Assembly (NCBI GenBank): GCA_021647445.1
Contig: JAKIUS010000026.1
Coordinates: 1-9,989 of the forward strand
DNA from: Geopsychrobacter sp.
GTDB lineage: Bacteria; Desulfobacterota; Desulfuromonadia; Desulfuromonadales; Geopsychrobacteraceae
DNA length: 9,989 nucleotides
Direction of reading: 5' to 3'
The notes beneath the pieces were generated by a model that searched no databases, had not been told where the DNA came from, and worked only from the letters and a program-made list of their open reading frames with translations. Each line of letters starts with the position of its first letter. Position 1 is the first letter of the stretch. Of this stretch, positions 1 through 5,691 are shown piece by piece. Position numbers and translations under genes: made by a program.

Positions 1-1
1 A

Positions 2-586
2 CTGGCCCCTGCCTCTATCCCTCCTGAAGTTAAAGAAGTCTCTGCGCCAGCGGCAGCTGTCTCTGTTTCAGGCAAGGTTTCGACTCTTCCCCTTCCAACG
101 GCTGAAGCCGCAAGCCTGGTGGTTGGGTCGCAATTCGTTGCTGGCGGGGGATTGCCGGAGATTATATCCAGGCCAAGTGAATCGACTATGTTTGATGTAG
201 CAGATCTATTTGATTTTGATTATCCCTCAACTGTGACAGATCAGGCTGTTGTCAGCGCAGGGCATAGCGGCGGAGGAGACACTCAGGCTCTGCCTCGATA
301 TACCGAGAATCCGCGCCCCCGTTATCCTGCTGTTGCGCGGCGTAAGGGCTGGTCAGGAATTGTTGAAATTGGGGTGCGGGTCAATACTTCTGGTCGGGTC
401 GTGAAATTATCGATCGTTCAATCTTCAGGGTTTTCGGTTCTGGATCGAGCCGCACGTCGTGCTGTACGCCTGTGGCAATTTGTGCCAGCGACCCGGTTGG
501 GTCACAATGTGGCGGCCGATGTTGTTGTTCCCATCGATTTCAGGCTACCAGAAGCCGGGGGCGAGCAAGGGTTGGTTGCAGAATAA
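2..586 (+). CDS. TonB-family protein, C-terminal part (5' end outside window)
   Basis: The reading frame is open from base 2 to the TAA at 584-586, so the gene enters from the left edge. An in-frame GTG at 119 is an internal codon rather than a convincing start. The first 40 or so visible residues are rich in Pro, Ala, Val and Ser, like the periplasm-spanning linker of TonB. The last 80 or so residues form a TonB C-terminal domain: a PRPRYP segment, then YPAVARRKGWSG, a strand with VRVNTSGRVV, SSGFSVLDRAARRAV, and a closing WQFVPA followed by VVVPIDFRL. In this family the domain contacts the TonB box of outer-membrane receptors and transmits energy from ExbB-ExbD in the inner membrane. The N-terminal membrane anchor would lie upstream and cannot be seen. 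I see no terminator hairpin after it. The assignment to the family is firm; which receptor it serves is unknown. Confidence 0.9.
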   Translation: MAPASIPPEVKEVSAPAAAVSVSGKVSTLPLPTAEAASLVVGSQFVAGGGLPEIISRPSESTMFDVADLFDFDYPSTVTDQAVVSAGHSGGGDTQALPRYTENPRPRYPAVARRKGWSGIVEIGVRVNTSGRVVKLSIVQSSGFSVLDRAARRAVRLWQFVPATRLGHNVAADVVVPIDFRLPEAGGEQGLVAE

Positions 587-634
587 AGCTCTGTCAAAAC
601 TTGCAGTTAGTCCACAACATGGCGTAGAAATTGT

Positions 635-663
635 TTGACCTTCCGTGCGCAATCCCCTAGATT
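635..663 (+). promoter_or_regulatory. Putative sigma70 promoter of the chemosensory operon
   Basis: A -35 element TTGACC (635-640) is separated by exactly 17 bases from a -10 element TAGATT (658-663). They match the consensus at 5/6 and 4/6 positions, and the -10 keeps its first two bases and its last one. Transcription would start near 670, giving a leader of about 60 bases before the ATG at 733. The promoter lies in the 146-base gap after the TonB-family gene and is the only good candidate there. This is a by-eye match and has not been scored. Confidence 0.55.
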
Positions 664-732
664 GATAAGAATTTCTTTAGATGGTCTCAGTCGCTAGGCT
701 GGGTGGGATTAAAAGACCGGAGATGCGACTTT

Positions 733-2013
733 ATGAGCGCTGAGACGACAAGGGTATTGATTGTTGATGACTCCCCAACGGTAAGACGTTTGGGTGAATT
801 GATCCTCAGTCAGCAGGGTTATACTGTGCACACGGCAGAAGATGGAGAACAGGGACTTGAGGTTGCGAAACGGGTCATGCCTGATGCGATTCTGGTCGAT
901 TTTGTTATGCCCAAGATGAATGGACATACCTTTTGCACGTTACTGCGTAAACATAAAGGCATGGAAAAAGTACCGTTGATCTTGATCTCTTCAAAAGGGG
1001 AAGCTGTTGGCGAAGCCTTTGAAAAAGAGTTTGGCGTTATTCATTATTTTTCAAAACCGTTCGAGCCCGACGATCTCGTTAGGAAATTGGAAGAAGTTTT
1101 AGGCAGCGTTGCAACAACGGGTTCTGACGAATCCATGGCTGAGTCGGTTGGTTCGGCTCCTGCCGCGATTGAAAATATTGTCGACAAGGTGCTGCGTCAG
1201 TATTTTCAAAAAGATTTCCCGTTGTTGATGCGCAATGTTCTCTCTGATACCTTGAATGAAGCGGGTCTGGTGCAGAAAAGAGGTATGATCCTTTCTGGAG
1301 ACCTTTCTGAAGTTCTGCTGCCGGATATTATAAATTTTGTTTATAATTCACGCCTTTCTGGTCGGCTTACGGTTTTTTCTCGAGAAGTTTTTGGGGAGAT
1401 CTTCATCGATGAGGGTAACTTTATCTTTGCTACCTCGAGTCGCAAGGGGAGCCGGAATATCTTTCTGACCGATCTGTTGCGCAAAGACGGTCGTTTGAAC
1501 GCAGATGATGAAGAGCTGAATCAGTGCGTAGTCGAAGCGCGTTCCCGCAATCTTCCGATTGGGCGTATTCTGGTTGAGCGTGAGTTGTTGACCAATGATG
1601 AATTGATGGAATACCTGCTGCAGCATGCGCAGGATGCTTTTGGAACGACACTCGACGTGAAAGAGGGCAATTTCTTTCTTGAACATGATGATTTGCCGAC
1701 AAATCTTCAAGATCTGACCATTCGCGTTCCTCTGATTAACGTTTTGATGGAGGGCTTAAGTCATCTGGATGAAAAACATCTTGCAGCCTCCGAATTTAAA
1801 GACGAAACGATGGTTATGGTGCGCTTGATCACCAATGAGGATGCTCTGGAAACAGTTAGTCTTAAGCCTCGTGAGCTTGAGCTTTTCGGTCTGATTGACG
1901 GCAAAAAATCGTTGCGTGAAATTATCGAGCTGAGTCAGTTGGAGCCTTTAGAAACCAAGCGAATCTGCTATGCGTTGCGTAAGGTTGGTCTTTTGCGTGT
2001 TAAGAGCCATTAA
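733..2013 (+). CDS. Response regulator, REC–PATAN (DUF4388) architecture, PatA/PilG-like
   Basis: This 426-residue protein is probably the output regulator of the downstream kinase. Residues 6-125 are a receiver domain: acidic pair D12/D13, phospho-acceptor D56 in LVDFVMP, S86 at the switch Thr/Ser position, and K108 in FSKPF. A helical linker follows (about 140-180). A PATAN/DUF4388 region spans about 183-350 and contains the family-like stretches LSGRLTVFS, GEIFIDEGNFIFA and PIGRILVERELLT. A small winged-helix-like tail spans about 372-425, including LIDGKKSLREI. No DNA-binding, GGDEF or enzymatic output domain is visible. In cyanobacteria, PATAN regulators (PatA, PixG, PilG) act with CheA-like kinases in pilus phototaxis or differentiation by protein-protein contacts. 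I chose ATG 733 over an in-frame GTG at 703 because GGAG (719-722) is well spaced for it and the receiver begins right after it. The target in this organism is unknown. Confidence 0.9.
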   Translation: MSAETTRVLIVDDSPTVRRLGELILSQQGYTVHTAEDGEQGLEVAKRVMPDAILVDFVMPKMNGHTFCTLLRKHKGMEKVPLILISSKGEAVGEAFEKEFGVIHYFSKPFEPDDLVRKLEEVLGSVATTGSDESMAESVGSAPAAIENIVDKVLRQYFQKDFPLLMRNVLSDTLNEAGLVQKRGMILSGDLSEVLLPDIINFVYNSRLSGRLTVFSREVFGEIFIDEGNFIFATSSRKGSRNIFLTDLLRKDGRLNADDEELNQCVVEARSRNLPIGRILVERELLTNDELMEYLLQHAQDAFGTTLDVKEGNFFLEHDDLPTNLQDLTIRVPLINVLMEGLSHLDEKHLAASEFKDETMVMVRLITNEDALETVSLKPRELELFGLIDGKKSLREIIELSQLEPLETKRICYALRKVGLLRVKSH

Positions 2014-2031
2014 GGAACTGTCGGGGATCCC

Positions 2032-3261
2032 ATGAGCGATATGCGCCAGAAATTGCTGCCGGTTTTTTTGCAAGAGGCCAAACGAAAGATTGGTCAGCTT
2101 GACGATTTTTTTGCGGCTGTTAGCGGTGAAGATTGTTCCCTTGAGGAGCTTGAGACTGCCTTTCGCGCGGCACATACTCTGAAAGGGACCGCTGCCCTGG
2201 TGCAGGCCGAAGCTGTTCGTGTCTTAAGTGGTCGAATTGAAGGGATTCTCGAGGGACATTTTGAGAATTACCGTTTCCCTTCTAGTGTTGAATGTGAAGC
2301 GATGCAGCTAGCGCTGGAGCGTTTAAAGTTGTTGATCGATGCCGTTGCTAAGAACCTCGATGAACCTGTCGCTCTGCTGATCGAAGCAGAGCTTGCCTTA
2401 AAACTTGCCACCGCGATGCCTGGTCGTAGACCCTTGGCCGAGCTGCTTGCTGCGACGACTTCGGTTGACCCTTTTGCGGAGGATCCTGAGTTAGATCTGG
2501 AAATTAAAAGCTCTGAAGCTGAGAGGGGATTGGCGGAACCTGAAGATCCTTTTGCCGAGGATGATGCTTATAATCTTGGGCCCGCTAAGGTCGGGGTTTT
2601 AGCTGACCCTTTTGCTGATGACCCTGGTCTGGATCTCTCTGAGGTTGCTCCTGAACTTCAGCCGATTTCGTTTGCTGAGCTCGATGATACCGTAACTGCG
2701 GATCTCTTGGGCGGAAAAATCCCAGTCGATCCTTTCATGAAAGATACCGAGTTTTGTCCCGAAACGCTTAAGCCGGCGGTCGCTGCAGAAAAAACTGCGC
2801 CCAGTTTTATTGAGCGGATGCGGCAACGCATAGAAAAAGAGAGTGTACTGCAAACAGCCAAACGGTTGTCAGAAACCCTTGCACGGCAGGATGAGGGTGA
2901 AATTGTCGCGCGTAATTACAGCTGTTGTCGTTTTCGTGCGGGTGAAAAGGACTACTATTTACCTATTACGAATATGCTTGAGATCGCTGATTTACCGAAT
3001 ATTATGCGCTTGCCCCTTGCTTCCCCAATTGTTATAGGATTGATAAATCTGCGTGGGCAGGTGTTGCCGGTTATCGATTTGGGAATCCAATCTCGAACGA
3101 CATCGTCTTATGTTGCCGTTCGCAAATTGGTTATTGCTGAAGCTGCGGGTGAAAAACTGGCTTTTCTGTCTGACGGCATTCCCGATCTTTCTGAAGAGGT
3201 TCAAGGGCAAAAGGTTGATGTTGCTAACTTCATTGATCAGTTCCGTGTAGGGGCAACCTGA
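2032..3261 (+). CDS. Hpt–CheW fusion protein with a DPF-repeat linker
   Basis: This 409-residue soluble protein joins two chemosensory modules. Residues 1-110 form a histidine phosphotransfer (Hpt) domain with phospho-acceptor H48 in FRAAHTLKG. The glutamate of the CheA P1 active site is kept (E70), but the second histidine of that site is glycine (G67; compare SGRIE here with SHRME in the downstream CheA). Residues 140-290 are an acidic, low-complexity linker with four DPF units. Residues 295-409 are a CheW domain containing GLINLRGQVLPVIDL (336-350), where R341 aligns with the receptor-contacting Arg region of CheW. This domain is about 30 residues shorter at its C-terminus than a typical CheW. 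The gene starts 18 bases after the PATAN regulator with a weak ribosome site (GGGGA, 2023-2027). ATG 2041 (Met4) is a possible alternative start. It should couple receptor and kinase and may also exchange phosphate with a receiver domain. Confidence 0.85.
   Translation: MSDMRQKLLPVFLQEAKRKIGQLDDFFAAVSGEDCSLEELETAFRAAHTLKGTAALVQAEAVRVLSGRIEGILEGHFENYRFPSSVECEAMQLALERLKLLIDAVAKNLDEPVALLIEAELALKLATAMPGRRPLAELLAATTSVDPFAEDPELDLEIKSSEAERGLAEPEDPFAEDDAYNLGPAKVGVLADPFADDPGLDLSEVAPELQPISFAELDDTVTADLLGGKIPVDPFMKDTEFCPETLKPAVAAEKTAPSFIERMRQRIEKESVLQTAKRLSETLARQDEGEIVARNYSCCRFRAGEKDYYLPITNMLEIADLPNIMRLPLASPIVIGLINLRGQVLPVIDLGIQSRTTSSYVAVRKLVIAEAAGEKLAFLSDGIPDLSEEVQGQKVDVANFIDQFRVGAT
2467..2760 (+). repeat. 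Four imperfect DPF peptide repeats in the linker of the Hpt–CheW protein
   Basis: The linker repeats an acidic unit that begins with D-P-F. Unit 1 (residues 146-156) is DPFAEDPELDL. Unit 2 (172-182) is DPFAEDDAYNL. Unit 3 (192-202) is DPFADDPGLDL. Unit 4 (233-243) is the more divergent DPFMKDTEFCP. They start 26, 20 and 41 residues apart, and the sequence between them is not conserved. Codon choice differs between units (for example gaccctttt versus gatcctttc), so the peptide is conserved rather than a recent DNA duplication. This pattern fits a series of short linear docking motifs, but no partner can be named from sequence. Confidence 0.8.
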
Positions 3262-5600
3262 TGGGAAATCTTCAGGACAGTGTATTTTCTTTTTTTGTTG
3301 AAGAAGCGGCCGAACACCTGGAGGTCCTCGAGGCCGGCTTGCTTGAAATGGAGACCCTCGGCAGGGTCGGAAGTGAGGATATGGAGTCTCTCTTTCGTGC
3401 GGCCCATACCCTGAAGGGCTCTGCTAGTCTGGTGAAGATGCATTCGGTGGGTGAAATATCTCATCGGATGGAGGATCTGTTTGAATCGGTGCGCGACGGA
3501 AATCTGGTTGTTAAGCCAAGGCAAGTTGATGCTCTGCTCTTTTCCCTTGACCAGATCAAGGAGTTGATCCGTCTTAAGCAAAAAGGCGTTGAAGCGTCTC
3601 CTGATGTTGTTCGATTGGCACTAATGCGGCTTGATGAGGCTGAGAAAGACGAGAGTTCAACCGTTGCGACTCCGTTGTCTGTTGAGGCGGCGATTGCCGA
3701 GGATAAACACCACACCGGAAAAACTGACACAGATAAGAATGCTGCGGATCAGGACCGGTACGAAGGGTCTGAAAGACGTGGACTCGGTCGTCGGGTTGAA
3801 GAGTCTGCCGCAGGTGTCCGTGTCTCTGTAGATAAGATAGAGTCATTAATGGGCCTGATCGGTGAAATTACGGTCATCAAAAACCATCTTGTTGATCAAT
3901 TCCATCAGGTAGAACAGATGCGTGGTGAAATTGAATTTGTCGGCCAACGATTGCTGCGTGAGGTTACCCAGTTTGCCGATCGCTACGATTATACCTTGCC
4001 GACACAGGCGGAAGTTCAACAGCAGGCCCAGATTGATGATTTTCAGGAACTTGAATTTGATCGCTATGATGACCTGAACCTGTTTAGTCGCAAGTTACGG
4101 GAACTTACTAATGATGTCAGCGAAGGTTTGCGAGGCCTGAGTGATTTCTTTGGCGGTTTCGGTCGTGATGTCTCTTCTCTCGATCGCATGACGGATGAAA
4201 TTAAGGAACGGATTTCTGACGTCAGAACCGTACCTGCGAATACTCTTTTTCAACGCTTCAATCGGTCGGTACGGGATATGGCTCGTGGCATGGGCCGGGA
4301 AGTCAATCTGTTTGTCGTCGGTGGTGAAACCCTGATTGATCGTGTTGTTTATGATGGTCTTTTTGATCCCTTGTTGCATATTGTGCGAAATTCCTTTGCC
4401 CATGGGATTGAATCGATCGCAGAACGCCGTCGGCTGGGGAAGCCTGACAAGGCCGCTATCCGCATGAGTGCCGAGCGGCGTGGTAATACGGTTGTAATTT
4501 CCGTCAGTGATGACGGACGCGGGATTGATCTGGATCGGGTTCGCCAAAGGGCGATAGAGAAGGGTTTTATTTCGGCCGAGGATCGTCTCAGTGAAAAAGA
4601 ATTGGTACAGATGATCTTCCGTCCCGGATTCAGTACGACCGCAGAGGTTGATGAGACATCGGGACGGGGGGTGGGGATGAATGTCGTCATGGACCGACTT
4701 GCCTCCCTTAACGGAACAATTGATGTGGAAACCATTAAGGGAGAGGGGAGTACCTTTCGTCTTCGTTTGCCCTTGTCGTTGGTTATTGTCAACATTATTC
4801 GTTTTGAAGTTTCAGGTCAGGCATTTGTTATACCATCGGCTTTGGTCAATGAAATTCAGGATCTTGAATTTGAGAATCGCAAAAAACTCAGCGTTGAGGG
4901 GGGAGAACATCAACCCGATCTGATTGATCTGCGTCAATTGTTTAATCTGGCGTTGGTCGATGACAAGCCCGGTTTCGGAATAGTGACACAGTCCGAGGGG
5001 GTGCCGATTGTTCTGTTAGTCGATACTGTGCTGGGGCAGGAAGATACTGTTATCAAGCCATTTGGTGCGTTTTTGCGGGAACATCCTTACTTCTCGGGGA
5101 CGAGTTTGGCCGGTGATGGTAGCATGCGTCTGGTTGTGAACCCGGCTCGGATGAAATATAAGGAAAATTTTTTACAAACTGCTGCTTCTGAGTTTTTGGC
5201 ACCGGTCGATGACTCATCGAGTGTGCCGAAAGTCTTGATCGTCGACGATTCCTTGAGTGTACGTAAATACGCCAGTAAGTTGCTTGTTGGCAAAGGATTT
5301 AAAATCTTGACGGCCGCCGATGGTCAGGAGGCCCTCGATTTGCTTGAAAATGAAGAGGTCGATTCGATCATTACTGATCTCGAAATGCCTCATATGCACG
5401 GTTATGAATTGTTGGCCGAATTGCAACGTCGTCCCGGTTGGCGGGTTCCGATTGCAGTTCTTTCATCGCGTGCCGGTGAGCAGCATCAACAAAAAGCACT
5501 GGATCTTGGTGCAACAGATTATCTAGTCAAGCCGTTTGAAGAAGAGGGGTTGTTGAGTGTGATTCACAAGCACTTGGCAATGAACGGTAAGAGTCTCTAA
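3261..5600 (+). CDS. cheA: Hybrid chemotaxis histidine kinase CheA with C-terminal receiver, Tfp/ChpA-like
   Basis: This 779-residue cytoplasmic kinase autophosphorylates an N-terminal histidine in response to chemoreceptor arrays. Domains in order: Hpt/P1 (1-110) with H49 in FRAAHTLKG plus supporting H68 and E71; a charged linker (125-185) with no CheY-binding P2 domain; a long dimerisation region (about 186-325) starting VDKIESLMGLIGEI; an HATPase domain (about 360-505) with N-box RNSFAHG (N377, H381), G1 DDGRG (417-421) and G2 GRGVG (468-472); a CheW/P5 domain (about 508-635); and a receiver (657-775) with D662/D663, phospho-acceptor D706, S735 and K758. The N-box Asp usual before His is Ala (A380). 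The long dimerisation region containing FQELEFDRYDDL resembles ChpA/PilL kinases. Its ATG overlaps the preceding stop (TGATG), and AGGGG (3249-3253) gives a ribosome site, so translation is probably coupled. Confidence 0.95.
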   Translation: MGNLQDSVFSFFVEEAAEHLEVLEAGLLEMETLGRVGSEDMESLFRAAHTLKGSASLVKMHSVGEISHRMEDLFESVRDGNLVVKPRQVDALLFSLDQIKELIRLKQKGVEASPDVVRLALMRLDEAEKDESSTVATPLSVEAAIAEDKHHTGKTDTDKNAADQDRYEGSERRGLGRRVEESAAGVRVSVDKIESLMGLIGEITVIKNHLVDQFHQVEQMRGEIEFVGQRLLREVTQFADRYDYTLPTQAEVQQQAQIDDFQELEFDRYDDLNLFSRKLRELTNDVSEGLRGLSDFFGGFGRDVSSLDRMTDEIKERISDVRTVPANTLFQRFNRSVRDMARGMGREVNLFVVGGETLIDRVVYDGLFDPLLHIVRNSFAHGIESIAERRRLGKPDKAAIRMSAERRGNTVVISVSDDGRGIDLDRVRQRAIEKGFISAEDRLSEKELVQMIFRPGFSTTAEVDETSGRGVGMNVVMDRLASLNGTIDVETIKGEGSTFRLRLPLSLVIVNIIRFEVSGQAFVIPSALVNEIQDLEFENRKKLSVEGGEHQPDLIDLRQLFNLALVDDKPGFGIVTQSEGVPIVLLVDTVLGQEDTVIKPFGAFLREHPYFSGTSLAGDGSMRLVVNPARMKYKENFLQTAASEFLAPVDDSSSVPKVLIVDDSLSVRKYASKLLVGKGFKILTAADGQEALDLLENEEVDSIITDLEMPHMHGYELLAELQRRPGWRVPIAVLSSRAGEQHQQKALDLGATDYLVKPFEEEGLLSVIHKHLAMNGKSL

Positions 5601-5635
5601 TCTGTTCATTATGGCCTGTTCGACAATAATAAATA

Positions 5636-5676
5636 AAGAAAGGCCTGGATGCAAAAGCATTCAGGCCTTTCTTGTT
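5636..5676. terminator. Bidirectional intrinsic terminator between convergent cheA and receptor genes
   Basis: A hairpin with a continuous 17-bp stem spans 5636-5673. The left arm (5636-5652) reads AAGAAAGGCCTGGATGC, the loop is AAAA, and the right arm (5657-5673) is its complement with one G·T pair. The + strand right arm runs into TTTCTTGTT. On the - strand the A-rich left flank (AATAAATAAAGAA) becomes a U-rich tract. It can therefore stop both the kinase operon, which ends at 5600, and the receptor gene, which ends at 5692. Confidence 0.9.
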
Positions 5677-5691
5677 AAGTCTCAGGACCCC

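Noticed and set aside
620..636. Sigma54-like promoter (TGGCGTAGAAATTGTT)
   Set aside because: GG at 621-622 is followed after 10 bases by GT, not the near-invariant GC. The overlapping sigma70 elements fit better.
626..676. AGAAATT / AATTTCT inverted repeat around the operon promoter
   Set aside because: It is only 7 bp, AT-rich and 37 bases apart. This is likely by chance in such sequence.
703..732. In-frame GTG at 703 as the start of the PATAN response regulator
   Set aside because: It would add ten residues (MGLKDRRCDF) that precede the receiver fold and have no clear ribosome site. The ATG at 733 has GGAG at 719-722 and begins MSAETTRVLIVDD, the normal start of a receiver domain.
4095..4795. 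Long minus-strand open frames of about 150 codons within cheA
   Set aside because: They lie opposite a kinase with intact conserved boxes, have no recognisable domains or ribosome sites, and reflect codon bias of the true gene.
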